A stretch of 64,000 nucleotides of DNA. Origin: Bacteroidales bacterium (GTDB lineage Bacteria; Bacteroidota; Bacteroidia; Bacteroidales; F082). Of the stretch, positions 44,180-52,659 are shown one piece after another. Both the position numbers and the translations under genes were made by a program. Where the stretch lies: the NCBI GenBank assembly GCA_014860665.1, contig JACZJI010000047.1:26497-90496 (forward strand). The letters run 5' to 3'. The notes under the pieces are model-generated. The model made no database searches. It saw only the letters and a program-made list of their open reading frames with translations, and was not told the DNA's origin. How positions within the stretch are numbered: the stretch's first letter is position 1; each line of letters opens with the position of its first letter.

Positions 44180-44216
44180 AATTATCGAATAGCCACAATT
44201 GCGGGTTTCGATAATT
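44180..44216 (-). promoter_or_regulatory. rpsB leader hairpin
   Basis: AATTATCGAA (44180-44189) and TTCGATAATT (44207-44216) are exact complements; the 17-base loop itself contains CCGCAATTGTGG (read leftward), which can fold or bind protein. It sits in the 108-base gap between rpsI and rpsB, a place where S2 could bind its own message. Protein binding is inference. Confidence 0.45.
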
Positions 44217-44251
44217 TGGATACTAAACTCAATCCGACAGCTGGAAAAATT

Positions 44252-44638
44252 CTAACGTTTGGAGAACTGGAATTTCTTACGGGCCTTTGGCTGACCTGGT
44301 TTCTTACGCTCTACCATACGTGGGTCTCTTTTCATGAGGCCGTTTTCTTTCAATACAGGACGGTATTCTTCGTTTATTTTTACTAAGGCTCTTGAAATGG
44401 CAAGTCTGACAGCTTCAGCCTGACCATTAATTCCACCACCTTTTAAGGTTACTTTAATGTCGTAGTTTCCAGTATTTTTTGTAAGCATCAGAGGTTGTTC
44501 GACAACGTAGTGGAGGTTTGCCGTTGGGAAGTACTCTTTAAAATCTTTGCCATTGATGACAATTTTACCATCACCATCTTTTACGTAAATTCTGGCAACG
44601 GCTGTTTTTCTTCTACCGAGTGCGTTTAATACTTCCAT
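44252..44638 (-). CDS. rpsI: 30S ribosomal protein S9
   Basis: Small-subunit protein of 128 residues with the S9 sequence ALGRRKTAVARIYVKDGDGK (about 5-24), VTLKGGGINGQAEAVRLAIS (near 64-83) and the C-terminal DPRMVERKKPGQPKARKKFQ, ending in the conserved FSKR tail that reaches the P-site tRNA. It follows rplM by three bases, the standard L13-S9 pair. Confidence 0.98.
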   Translation of the reverse strand: MEVLNALGRRKTAVARIYVKDGDGKIVINGKDFKEYFPTANLHYVVEQPLMLTKNTGNYDIKVTLKGGGINGQAEAVRLAISRALVKINEEYRPVLKENGLMKRDPRMVERKKPGQPKARKKFQFSKR

Positions 44639-44641
44639 CTC

Positions 44642-45097
44642 TTATTTAATTGAATTTAAATTAATTTGTTTCGGTTTCTGGGCTTCGTGATTGTGTTCTG
44701 CTCCTGCATATACATGCATGTTACGGAACAACTGGCTACCAAGTTTGTTTTTAGGCAACATACCTTTGACTGCTTTTTCGACCATAGCAGTAGGTTTTTT
44801 AGCCATCATTTCTTTGGCAGAAGTGATGCGCTGACCACCTGGATATCCTGTGTGACGAACATATTCTTTCTGTTCCCACTTGTCACCTGTAAGTCTGATT
44901 TTATCAGCATTTACGATAATAACATAATCTCCAGCATCAGCGTGTGGGGTGAAATTGGTTTTGTATTTTCCCCTGAGAAATTTGGCAGTAATGGAAGCGA
45001 GTCTTCCCAACACCTGATTCTCCGCATCAATCAAAATCCACTCTTTGTTGGCAGTCTTTTGATTGGCACTAATTGTCTTGTAACTTAAAGTATCCAT
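44642..45097 (-). CDS. rplM: 50S ribosomal protein L13
   Basis: Early-assembly large-subunit protein of 151 residues. WILIDAENQVLGRLASITAK (about 20-39), GDYVIIVNADKIRLTGDKWE (near 56-75) and YVRHTGYPGGQRITSAKEMM (about 79-98) with KAVKGMLPKNKLG identify L13. It heads rplM-rpsI-rpsB-tsf; a near-perfect Bacteroidetes promoter lies 53-84 bases upstream. Confidence 0.98.
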   Translation of the reverse strand: MDTLSYKTISANQKTANKEWILIDAENQVLGRLASITAKFLRGKYKTNFTPHADAGDYVIIVNADKIRLTGDKWEQKEYVRHTGYPGGQRITSAKEMMAKKPTAMVEKAVKGMLPKNKLGSQLFRNMHVYAGAEHNHEAQKPKQINLNSIK

Positions 45098-45149
45098 CTA
45101 TCTATTTGTTTCTTAAGTCTTTTTGCTTTTTAAACCGAAAATCGGGGTG

Positions 45150-45181
45150 CAAAAATAGAAACTATTTTCCAACTAACCAAA
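45150..45181 (-). promoter_or_regulatory. Promoter of rplM-rpsI-rpsB-tsf
   Basis: Read leftward: TTTG (45181-45178), 20 bases, TATTTTTG (45157-45150) followed by C. Both elements and the spacing fit the Bacteroidetes housekeeping consensus. The leader would be about 45 bases. Confidence 0.8.
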
Positions 45182-45294
45182 GTTTTAAAAACTTTCTTCT
45201 CTATTTTTTTGCTATTTGAAACCCTCTTTTGCAAAAGTTCGGATTTTTTTTATTATTTTTTCCCTTTTAAGGGATTTTTTCCTGTCACAGATTA

Positions 45295-46413
45295 TTACAA
45301 AATCTCCTCATAAACTTTCATCAAATCCTGAGCGATTTTTTCTTCCCGGAATCTCATAGTATATTGATAACCGCTTTCTATCATTTTGTTTTTCAAATTA
45401 TTGTCTGTAAGAATACGAGTAATGGCTTCTGCTATTTCATCTGAATTTTTAGGATCGTTATATAAGCTGTCGGGGCCGCCTGCTTCACTAAAACATCCTT
45501 TTTCAGTTGTGATTACCGGAATCCCGGAATTTAATGCTTCAATAATAGGGATTCCAAAACCTTCAAAAATGGAAGGATAGACAAAAATTTCACTCATCTG
45601 GTACAAAGCCGGCAGGGAATCTGTTTCTACTTCATGAAGAAGTATGACCTGTTTTTCCATTTTATTTTCTCTAATGTAGGCCTTAATTTTTTCCACGTAG
45701 GGAGTGAGCCTTCCTGCCAGTACCAATGGAATATCTATATGATGATCATGAATTGCTTTGATAATCTGCAACGTGTTTTTCCGCTCTTCAATAGTTCCCA
45801 CTGAAAGAATAAATTGATCTGGAAGATTAAATTTCTTTTTAATACTTTTCTTTTCCTCCTGACTCGATTTTTGATAGAAAATAGGATTGCATCCCTGGTA
45901 AACAACACTTATTCTTTTTTCATCAATACCGAAAAAAGTGATGATATCTTGTTTGGTTTGTTCGCTTATGGCAATAATTTTATCTGCGTGATTACATGCA
46001 TAACGGAATTTGTTCTTATAAATGTTCCGGTCTATGGGTTTGTAGAGTTCAGGAAATCTCAGGAATATTAAATCATGGATTGTAACAACAGATTTGACAG
46101 ATGATTTATGAATATTGTAAGGAATCTCATTACTTAATCCATGATAAATATCCAAACGATGCTTTTGTAATTCTTTGTTAATGCGATAACTTCTCCAGTA
46201 ATAAGGAAACGCTTTTTGAAAAATATTATGCGGTTGAACCGTTTGCCCGGACTTATTGTCAATAAAATGAAAGCGATCAGAAGTCTTAGGTGTAAAAAGT
46301 ATATACTCGTTTGCGGGATATTGTTTTGCCAGATAGCTTATCATGTTCCTGCTATAATTTCCCAGCCCGCTTGCATTCAGAAAAGCTCTTTTGGCATCGA
46401 ACCCTATACGCAT
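45295..46413 (-). CDS. Glycosyltransferase family 4 (group 1) protein
   Basis: A 372-residue GT-B glycosyltransferase. The N-terminal domain begins RIGFDAKRAFLNASGLGNYS and contains HGLSNEIPYNIH and VVTIHDLIFLRFPELY; the C-terminal nucleotide-sugar domain has ILSVGTIEERKNTLQIIKAI (about 203-222) and the conserved EX7E site in IFVYPSIFEGFGIPIIEALN (about 278-297), then PVITTEKGCFSEAGG. I start at ATG 46413; the reading frame extends to 46443 but the domain starts at the later ATG. A -7 candidate TATTTTTG (46433-46426) lies just upstream. Donor and acceptor are unknown; it stands alone between ribosomal genes and the PspC pair. Confidence 0.9.
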   Translation of the reverse strand: MRIGFDAKRAFLNASGLGNYSRNMISYLAKQYPANEYILFTPKTSDRFHFIDNKSGQTVQPHNIFQKAFPYYWRSYRINKELQKHRLDIYHGLSNEIPYNIHKSSVKSVVTIHDLIFLRFPELYKPIDRNIYKNKFRYACNHADKIIAISEQTKQDIITFFGIDEKRISVVYQGCNPIFYQKSSQEEKKSIKKKFNLPDQFILSVGTIEERKNTLQIIKAIHDHHIDIPLVLAGRLTPYVEKIKAYIRENKMEKQVILLHEVETDSLPALYQMSEIFVYPSIFEGFGIPIIEALNSGIPVITTEKGCFSEAGGPDSLYNDPKNSDEIAEAITRILTDNNLKNKMIESGYQYTMRFREEKIAQDLMKVYEEIL

Positions 46414-46486
46414 AATTTTTTTTCGCAAAAATACATATTCCAACCTGAGATGTCTTAGATATGCAATGCGAAAATTTCATGAAAAA

Positions 46487-46515
46487 AAAGGCGGCTTTCT
46501 TAAAAAGCCGCCTTT
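46487..46515 (-). terminator. Terminator of the PspC/LiaF-like pair
   Basis: AAAGGCGGCTTT (46487-46498) and AAAGCCGCCTTT (46504-46515) are exact complements with a five-base loop; read leftward a run of eight T follows. It lies 28 bases past the LiaF-like stop. Confidence 0.9.
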
Positions 46516-46542
46516 GAAATATATATGGAGTAACTAGGATTG

Positions 46543-47466
46543 TCAGTATCTAATTATTGTAAAGCTGGAAACTGCAGCATCAATATTCAGATGGATCTTG
46601 TTTTTTGCAGAATCATAGTTGTCCGTTTGATAATGCCCGTCGCCCAATTTATGGAAGCCACTCATATTTTTATCAGAAAGTACTGAGCTTAACTGTAGGT
46701 CACATCCGGATGACTCAGGAACACGCAATGTGATAGAAGAAGCTCCGGCATCAAGTGTTACACGGGTGTCAGGATATAAATTTCCAAGTGTTACATCAAA
46801 GGAACCGGCACCACCATCCATGTCAAAACTTTTTACTTTATAAGGACTGAGGTCGAAATTGAGCTGACTTGCACCTGCATTCAGATTGATGTCCCAAACA
46901 GGCTTCGAATTCAATTTAATATAAACTTCTCTGTGTTTTGAGTTAAAAAGATATACGTGGTTACGCCTTTCCGATATTTCAATTTTAGAATGTGTCCCTT
47001 TCTGTTCGACGAAATATTTGTAATTCTCACGATTTCCGGTCTGTCTCAGGTCAAGAAGATCATTGGTCGTATCTTTCATATAAAAACTTCCTGCTGCAGC
47101 ATCAAAATTTACTGATGCAGTTTCAATGCTGTCGTTAAAAGGAATGTTGAACGTTTGAGCTCCCTTGAATGATGACCAGTCGGAATCATGAACAGAATAG
47201 TCGAAAAGGTATTCAAAGCCAGAGCGGTCTCTATTGGAAGGGGCATGAGTAACGAACCACGTTGCTCCACCAAGGACAAGAACCAAAAGTCCTATTTTGA
47301 ATGGGTCGCGCATAGGTAGTACGGAAATCCCCCAGAGGATGAAAATTACAGGCCATAACTTGAGGAAGCTGTACCAGTCAAAATAGATAAGATCTAGGTT
47401 CCGTCCTATGGCTAATCCACCGATGATTATCAGAATTAGACCCCAAAATACATTTTTATATTTCAT
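46543..47466 (-). CDS. LiaF-like membrane protein (transmembrane plus DUF4097-like beta domain)
   Basis: A 307-residue protein. Two to three membrane helices at the N-terminus (VFWGLILIIIGGLAIG, about 5-20; LWPVIFILWGISVLPM; IGLLVLVLGGATWFVTH) are of the LiaF/DUF5668 type; the rest is a repetitive beta domain with recurrent 'GAASFxxx' segments (VNFDAAAGSFYMKD, INLNAGASQLNFDL, MDGGAGSFDVTLG, LDAGASSITLRVP, IDAAVSSFTIIRY), like the C-terminal domain of LiaF. It follows the PspC gene by four bases; ATG 47466 was chosen over an upstream ATG at 47502 that would overlap PspC. In Firmicutes such proteins restrain envelope-stress sensors, but no sensor is nearby. Confidence 0.8.
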   Translation of the reverse strand: MKYKNVFWGLILIIIGGLAIGRNLDLIYFDWYSFLKLWPVIFILWGISVLPMRDPFKIGLLVLVLGGATWFVTHAPSNRDRSGFEYLFDYSVHDSDWSSFKGAQTFNIPFNDSIETASVNFDAAAGSFYMKDTTNDLLDLRQTGNRENYKYFVEQKGTHSKIEISERRNHVYLFNSKHREVYIKLNSKPVWDINLNAGASQLNFDLSPYKVKSFDMDGGAGSFDVTLGNLYPDTRVTLDAGASSITLRVPESSGCDLQLSSVLSDKNMSGFHKLGDGHYQTDNYDSAKNKIHLNIDAAVSSFTIIRY

Positions 47467-47470
47467 GGCT

Positions 47471-47959
47471 TTATTTTTTAGAGTTGAATAAATTCGGTTC
47501 AATAATAAAGATTCCTCCTATAATTAACAAGGCTGGCCAGAAATTACTCAGGTGGAACCAGGGTACTAAATGATTGGCAAGAAAAACAAATCCCAAAACG
47601 ATCAGGATAATACCAGCCAACAGGCTGGTATTTGATTTTCTGTCACTACTTACAGGTTCAGAAGTATCTGCATTTGGATTGGCGGGATTAGATCCCTCTG
47701 TGTTGGATTGTTGCGCATCTCCGGGATTTTGTTGTGGCCCAGGAGTTGCTTCAGTGTATGGTGTGAAATAAGGTTCCGCAGGAATCACAATCCACATAAT
47801 GATGTAAGCTAAAAGTCCGCCGCCTCCCAGGAAGAAGACAAGAACAAAGAGTAGTCTGACTATGACAACATCAATTTCAAAATAGTTTGCAAGTCCTCCA
47901 GCCACTCCACCAATGACTTTGTCTCTTCGTGACCGGTATAATTTCTTTGAATTTCCCAT
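47471..47959 (-). CDS. PspC-domain membrane protein with DUF5668-like tail
   Basis: A 162-residue inner-membrane protein. The PspC domain reads KLYRSRRDKVIGGVAGGLAN, YFEIDVVIVRLLFVLVFFLG then GGGLLAYIIMWIVIPAEPYF (about 5-64). A Pro/Asn/Ser-rich linker (about 66-110) leads to two helices, LLAGIILIVLGFVFLANHLV and FWPALLIIGGIFIIEPNLFN, that resemble the LiaI/LiaF membrane part. It and the following LiaF-like protein form a two-gene unit, probably responding to envelope stress; regulators are not in the window. Confidence 0.88.
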   Translation of the reverse strand: MGNSKKLYRSRRDKVIGGVAGGLANYFEIDVVIVRLLFVLVFFLGGGGLLAYIIMWIVIPAEPYFTPYTEATPGPQQNPGDAQQSNTEGSNPANPNADTSEPVSSDRKSNTSLLAGIILIVLGFVFLANHLVPWFHLSNFWPALLIIGGIFIIEPNLFNSKK

Positions 47960-47984
47960 GATGATGAATTTTTTGTTTGTGATG

Positions 47985-48014
47985 CAAAAATATGCTATCC
48001 GTCACCCGGCGAAA
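47985..48014 (-). promoter_or_regulatory. Candidate promoter of the PspC/LiaF-like pair
   Basis: Read leftward: TTTC (48014-48011), 18 bases, TATTTTTG (47992-47985) then C. Full -7 match and three of four bases at -33. Confidence 0.55.
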
Positions 48015-48363
48015 ATAAAAATTCGGCGACTGGGGGTGTTTTGTCGGTAAACGGAGAATTGCAGTAGGGGTAATAGTTTTCATGTATTTGAAGCTTTTAT
48101 TCCCGAAGCTGACAATGTCCCTTTACCAATCGTTAAACTTCCTTAAAATTATGTTAAATATTCGCGGTATCACTGTGCTTAACTAACAACCTCAGTTGGA
48201 TTAACTATTTTACAGTGAATTGTATATATGCTACGCTCGCGTAATTTGTACCTGTTTTAAATTAACAGGCGTAAATAAAATATTTATTGATATAGCCTAA
48301 GATATTGTAATTTTACGGGCACAAAAAATTAATTTTAAATTATATTAAACATATTTTAAAACG
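48015..48363. other. Spacer upstream of isocitrate dehydrogenase
   Basis: About 350 bases with no ORF. TAATTTTA (48308-48315), one mismatch to TAnnTTTG, is the best rightward -7 candidate. No strong inverted repeats or other structure seen. Confidence 0.4.
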
Positions 48364-49596
48364 ATGGAGAAAATTAAAGTACTAAATCCGGTAGTCGAGC
48401 TTGATGGAGATGAAATGACACGGATTATTTGGGCAATGATTAAGGAAAAACTGATTTTACCTTATCTGGATGTTGATTTGAAATATTACGATCTTGGTAT
48501 TGAAAAGAGAGATGAGACTGATGATCAGATTACTGTTGATGCTGCTAACGCAATTAAAAAGTACCGTGTTGGTGTAAAATGCGCTACCATCACTCCGGAT
48601 GAGCAAAGAGTCGAAGAGTTTGGTTTGAAGAAAATGTGGAAATCTCCCAATGGTACTATCAGAAATATTTTAGGCGGTACCGTTTTCCGTGAACCAATTT
48701 TGATGAGCAACGTTCCAAGACTCGTGCCAGGTTGGGAAGAACCCATCATCATCGGCCGTCATGCTTTTGGCGATCAATACAGAGCTACTGATTTTGTAAC
48801 CAAAGGAAAAGGGAAGCTGACCATTACATTTTCACCGGAAGATGGTAGTGAACCTCAGGTACATGATGTTTATGATTTTGAAGGTGATGGAATTGCAATG
48901 GCTATGTATAATACCGACGAATCTATCCGCGGATTTGCATACTCATGCTTCAATATGGCACTGGAAAAAAAACAAGTACTTTTCCTCTCCACAAAAAATA
49001 CAATTCTTAAAAAATACGACGGCAGGTTCAAAGATATTTTCCAGGAAATTTATGATAACGAATTCAAGGGGAAATTCGAAGATAAAGGTATCTACTACGA
49101 ACACCGCCTGATCGACGATATGGTTGCCCAGGTAATCAAAAACAAAGGTGGCTTTGTTTGGGCTACAAAAAATTACGACGGTGACGTGCAGTCAGACGTT
49201 CTGGCACAGGGCTTTGGCTCACTAGGCCTGATGACTTCTGTTTTATTGACTCCTGACGGAAATACTGTTGAAGCAGAAGCTGCACACGGAACTGTTACTC
49301 GCCACTATCGCCAACATCAACAGGGAAAAGCAACCTCTACCAACCCGATCGCTTCTATCTATGCATGGACCCGTGGTTTGCACTATCGTGGAAAATTCGA
49401 TGGCAACAAGGCACTGATGGATTTTGCAACTGCTTTGGAAGAAGTTTGTGTTGAAACTGTTGAATCTGGTAAAATGACCAAAGATCTCGCCATGTTAATT
49501 AAAGGGGATAAATTGACGGATAAAGATTATCTTACCACAGAGAAGTTCCTGGATGCTTTAGATCAGAACCTCCAGATTAAACTGGGTTTGAAATAA
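48364..49596 (+). CDS. icd: NADP-dependent isocitrate dehydrogenase (eukaryotic-type)
   Basis: Oxidative decarboxylation of isocitrate to 2-oxoglutarate in the TCA cycle. The 410-residue protein belongs to the eukaryotic-type dimeric IDH subfamily: [20 protein letters not shown] (about 7-26), [20 protein letters not shown] (about 74-93, with KSPNGTIRN following, the substrate Ser/Asn loop), [17 protein letters not shown] (about 128-144) and [20 protein letters not shown] (about 309-328, containing the NADP-discriminating HGTVTRHYR). Citrate synthase begins 24 bases after its stop, so the two form a small TCA operon. Confidence 0.96.
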   Translation: MEKIKVLNPVVELDGDEMTRIIWAMIKEKLILPYLDVDLKYYDLGIEKRDETDDQITVDAANAIKKYRVGVKCATITPDEQRVEEFGLKKMWKSPNGTIRNILGGTVFREPILMSNVPRLVPGWEEPIIIGRHAFGDQYRATDFVTKGKGKLTITFSPEDGSEPQVHDVYDFEGDGIAMAMYNTDESIRGFAYSCFNMALEKKQVLFLSTKNTILKKYDGRFKDIFQEIYDNEFKGKFEDKGIYYEHRLIDDMVAQVIKNKGGFVWATKNYDGDVQSDVLAQGFGSLGLMTSVLLTPDGNTVEAEAAHGTVTRHYRQHQQGKATSTNPIASIYAWTRGLHYRGKFDGNKALMDFATALEEVCVETVESGKMTKDLAMLIKGDKLTDKDYLTTEKFLDALDQNLQIKLGLK

Positions 49597-49620
49597 TTAT
49601 TAACCTCAAAAAATATTATT

Positions 49621-50922
49621 ATGGCAACATTAAAAGACAAACTTAGAGAAAAAATTGAAGCCCATCGTCCAAGGACAGCTCGCCTTTTGAAAGAATTTGG
49701 CGACGTTAAAGTCGGTGAGGTAACGATTGAACAGTGTATTGGTGGAATGAGAGGCGTAAAAAGCCTTGTAACCGATATTTCTTATCTCGATCCGTTCGAA
49801 GGTATCCGTTTTCGCGGAAAAACCATTCCTGAAGTGATGGCAGCTTTGCCAAAACCGAAAGGCAAAGATTATCCTTATGTTGAAGGTTTTTGGTACTACC
49901 TGTTGACAGGAGAAGTGCCGACGTTGCAGGAAACATTGGACGTGGTTGAAGAATTCAAGGAAAGAAGAAAAGTTCCGCAGTATGTTTTTGATATCCTGAA
50001 GGCTATGCCTAAGGATACCCATCCAATGACTATGTTTTCCGCAGCAGTACTTTCCATGCAAAACGAATCAAAATTTGCTAAATTCTACAATGAAGGATTT
50101 AACAAGATGATCGCATGGGAATCCATGTATGAAGATTCTACCGATTTGATAGCAAGACTTCCTGTGGTTGCAGCCTTTATCTACAGATTGAAATACAAAA
50201 ACGGAGATATTATTGCTCCGGATGACAATCTGGATTTAGGAGGCAATTTTGCTCATATGATGGGAATTCCTGAACCTTATGATGATGTGGCTCGTATGTA
50301 TTTCATCATCCATTCAGATCATGAATCAGGAAACGTTTCGGCTCACACAACTCACCTTGTTGCATCAGCACTCTCCGATGCTTATTATTCACTTTCTGCT
50401 GGTCTTGATGGTTTGGCAGGTCCTTTGCATGGACTGGCTAATCAGGAAGTTTTGAGCTGGATTCAGGATGTGATGGCAAAGATGGACGGAAAACTTCCTT
50501 CAGAAGAAGAAATGAAGAAATTCGTTTGGGATACTTTGAACAGTGGTCAGGTTATTCCGGGATATGGTCACGCAGTGCTGCGTAAAACCGACCCGCGTTA
50601 CATGTCACAACGTGAGTTCTGTCTGAAACATCTTCCCAACGACCCGATTTTTGCTTTCGTCTCCCGTTTGTATGATGTCGTTCCTGATATCCTGAGAGAA
50701 CAAGGTAAAGCAAAAAATCCATGGCCGAATGTTGATGCTCAGTCTGGAGTTATCCAATGGTACTATGGTCTGCGTGAATATGATTTCTATACTGTTCTGT
50801 TTGGTGTTGGAAGAGCCATGGGTGTTCTTGCAAATATTACCTGGGACAGGGCTTTAGGTTATCCTATCGAAAGACCGAAATCATTAACCACAGATATGTT
50901 GGAAAAAGTTGCAGGAATCTGA
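49621..50922 (+). CDS. gltA: Citrate synthase (eukaryotic-like form)
   Basis: Condenses acetyl-CoA and oxaloacetate. The 433-residue protein resembles mitochondrial-type citrate synthase: EQCIGGMRGVKSLVTDISYL (about 38-57), the conserved GLAGPLHGLANQEVLSWIQ (about 262-280, catalytic His), GYGHAVLRKTDPRYMSQREF (about 312-331, catalytic His) and the C-terminal Asp region DAQSGVIQWYYGLREYDFYT (about 370-389). Its closeness to the eukaryotic-type icd suggests the two were kept together. A terminator follows 24 bases after the stop. Confidence 0.95.
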   Translation: MATLKDKLREKIEAHRPRTARLLKEFGDVKVGEVTIEQCIGGMRGVKSLVTDISYLDPFEGIRFRGKTIPEVMAALPKPKGKDYPYVEGFWYYLLTGEVPTLQETLDVVEEFKERRKVPQYVFDILKAMPKDTHPMTMFSAAVLSMQNESKFAKFYNEGFNKMIAWESMYEDSTDLIARLPVVAAFIYRLKYKNGDIIAPDDNLDLGGNFAHMMGIPEPYDDVARMYFIIHSDHESGNVSAHTTHLVASALSDAYYSLSAGLDGLAGPLHGLANQEVLSWIQDVMAKMDGKLPSEEEMKKFVWDTLNSGQVIPGYGHAVLRKTDPRYMSQREFCLKHLPNDPIFAFVSRLYDVVPDILREQGKAKNPWPNVDAQSGVIQWYYGLREYDFYTVLFGVGRAMGVLANITWDRALGYPIERPKSLTTDMLEKVAGI

Positions 50923-50945
50923 TAACTTTTGTTTTTCTTATAAAG

Positions 50946-50977
50946 AAACCCCGCATCATGCGGGGTTTTCTTTTTTT
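50946..50977 (+). terminator. Terminator after citrate synthase
   Basis: AAACCCCGC/GCGGGGTTT stem (within 50946-50968) with an ATCAT loop, followed by TTCTTTTTTT. A strong intrinsic terminator for the icd-gltA unit. Confidence 0.9.
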
Positions 50978-51139
50978 ATGATATTGCATTCAATATTATA
51001 CAATCCAGCACAATTAATTCGTAGTTTCTTTACTGAGGTTTGTCTGTCTCCTGGTTTAATTTGTCGAGAAATATCATCCGACGGGAATATTTACAACGAT
51101 CGTATTGTCAAAAAGGCAAACACTTAAATTCTAAAAACA

Positions 51140-52498
51140 ATGAAAAAATTAGGAATGCTTATCGTAGTGCTGATCTTTGCCGGGACGCAGTTCGTCATGG
51201 CACAGCCACAGAATCCGCAACCACCTCAGCAGCCACAACAAGTATCCCCGGTCAGGGAATATATACAGAAAAATGTGCTGCCGGTTGTAGAAAAAGAACA
51301 AAGTAAGTTGATGGCCGCATTAACTGCTGAAGAAAAACAAGAACTTACAAAAATTAAGGACCAGTTTAAAGATTTAAGGCCGGGACCTATGGGCGCTCCT
51401 GGAGCAGGGATGCGTGGAAATTTTGAACGCCCTATGATGCGAAACGACAGAGCTGAAGTTCATGGTCTTCTTGATCAGGCACAGAAAATTGCAGATGCTC
51501 ATCCAAAAGCTGCTGCTGCTTACAAAGATGCAATCGAGGCAATGATGGAGAAATGGACTAAAGATATAAACGCCATAAGGGACGAAAATGCTCCTGGTTA
51601 TGGCCGTGGTATGAATCGCAATAACAAAACTCCGTTTATTCTTGACAGATTGAGTGATCCGGCTTTTGGTTTAATGTTTAATGGTGACCTTTTTCCAATG
51701 AATATGAAACCGGGGATGAGGCCTGGAATGGGATATGGAAACTATGGCCGCAGAGGAACATTCAATGGTCCCATGTATGGAGGAATGATGTGCGATTACG
51801 GAAGAATGGGAAGGAATATGGGATATCGTCATCAGGGAATGGGTCGTGACTTTGGTCGCGGTTGCTATGACTGCTATGGGATGAATGATAGATATGCCAT
51901 GCACAGAAATTTCGGTGGGATGATGAGAGCCATGAATCCTGAAACTAAAAAAGAAGTCCTGGCTTATGCTGAGAAAAATATTTTTCCGGTGTTAAACGAA
52001 GAAAGAGAAGCATTTGATAAGGTGTTGAAGAATTCAGAGAAAAAAGAGATTGAAAATGCAAGGAAAAATATTGCTGATTTAAGAGGGCAAATGAAAAAAT
52101 ATTGGGAAAACAAACCTGCCGGACCAGGTAGGGGAGATTCTACTCGTTTAGCTTTAAGAATCCGGATGGAAAAAAATATGCTGGCTCTGAATGAAATAGT
52201 TCTAAATCATTTCACTGAATTGCATGCAAACCTTGATAATTTGAAAGAACACATGCCGACATGGAGAGAAGGCATGAGAGAGGTTGTTTTTCAGAATATG
52301 AAGAAGGAAGGTTTTGATTGTCCCATGAGACATGGCTATGGACGAATGATGAATCGTGGGGGCAGAATGATGAATTTCAACGGAAACCACAGGATGATAA
52401 CTCCCGGAATTCGCTTCCTGTTATATGATCCGGCTCATCCCGGCGAACACTTCTTTCCGTTAAGCAACAAGATACCAACGGGTGAGAATTCAAAATAG
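51140..52498 (+). CDS. Secreted Met/Gly/Arg-rich protein with duplicated helical domains
   Basis: A 452-residue exported protein I cannot place in a family. A signal peptide (KKLGMLIVVLIFAGTQFVMA) is followed by two related helical parts: SPVREYIQKNVLPVVEKEQS with LTAEEKQELTKIKDQFKDLR (about 35-75), and TKKEVLAYAEKNIFPVLNEE with SEKKEIENARKNIADLRGQM (about 270-315). Between and after them lie long Met/Gly/Arg/Tyr-rich stretches (about 185-265 and 395-430) with His and Cys residues. The helical parts with LTxEEK recall periplasmic Spy/CpxP-type metal or stress sensors, but the similarity is weak. The composition suggests soft-metal (Cu or Ag) binding; that is inference. It is a single gene with its own terminator. 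Confidence 0.75.
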   Translation: MKKLGMLIVVLIFAGTQFVMAQPQNPQPPQQPQQVSPVREYIQKNVLPVVEKEQSKLMAALTAEEKQELTKIKDQFKDLRPGPMGAPGAGMRGNFERPMMRNDRAEVHGLLDQAQKIADAHPKAAAAYKDAIEAMMEKWTKDINAIRDENAPGYGRGMNRNNKTPFILDRLSDPAFGLMFNGDLFPMNMKPGMRPGMGYGNYGRRGTFNGPMYGGMMCDYGRMGRNMGYRHQGMGRDFGRGCYDCYGMNDRYAMHRNFGGMMRAMNPETKKEVLAYAEKNIFPVLNEEREAFDKVLKNSEKKEIENARKNIADLRGQMKKYWENKPAGPGRGDSTRLALRIRMEKNMLALNEIVLNHFTELHANLDNLKEHMPTWREGMREVVFQNMKKEGFDCPMRHGYGRMMNRGGRMMNFNGNHRMITPGIRFLLYDPAHPGEHFFPLSNKIPTGENSK

Positions 52499-52518
52499 TT
52501 TTTTGTTTAGTTGCGATG

Positions 52519-52555
52519 TAAAAGCCAGCAGGATTCTGTCTGGCTTTTATTTTTT
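52519..52555 (+). terminator. Terminator after the Met-rich protein gene
   Basis: TAAAAGCCAG (52519-52528) pairs with CTGGCTTTTA (52540-52549); an inner CAG/CTG extends the stem, and ATTTTTT follows. Confidence 0.8.
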
Positions 52556-52603
52556 ATAATCGTTTTAAAAATAGGAGAATAAACGTTCTAAATCATTAAT
52601 CTG

Positions 52604-52635
52604 TTTGGTAGTTAACGAAAAATGCCCTACTTTCG
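52604..52635 (+). promoter_or_regulatory. Promoter of the sugar importer gene
   Basis: TTTG (52604-52607), 20 bases, TACTTTCG (52628-52635; one mismatch). A GCCC/GGGC pair brackets the -7. A weak LacI-like AAACGTT core (TAAACGTTCT, 52580-52589) lies just upstream. Confidence 0.6.
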
Positions 52636-52659
52636 GGCGTTCAAAAAACGTAGGAAGAA

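Noticed and set aside
43967..44386. Plus-strand ORF of 139 codons across the rpsB/rpsI junction
   Set aside because: Shadow of two ribosomal protein genes on the other strand; no family features.
45261..45280. Hairpin TCCCTTTTAAGGGA followed by six T on the plus strand
   Set aside because: No plus-strand gene reads into it; on the minus strand, where the glycosyltransferase gene ends, it is followed by A residues, so it is not a sound terminator.
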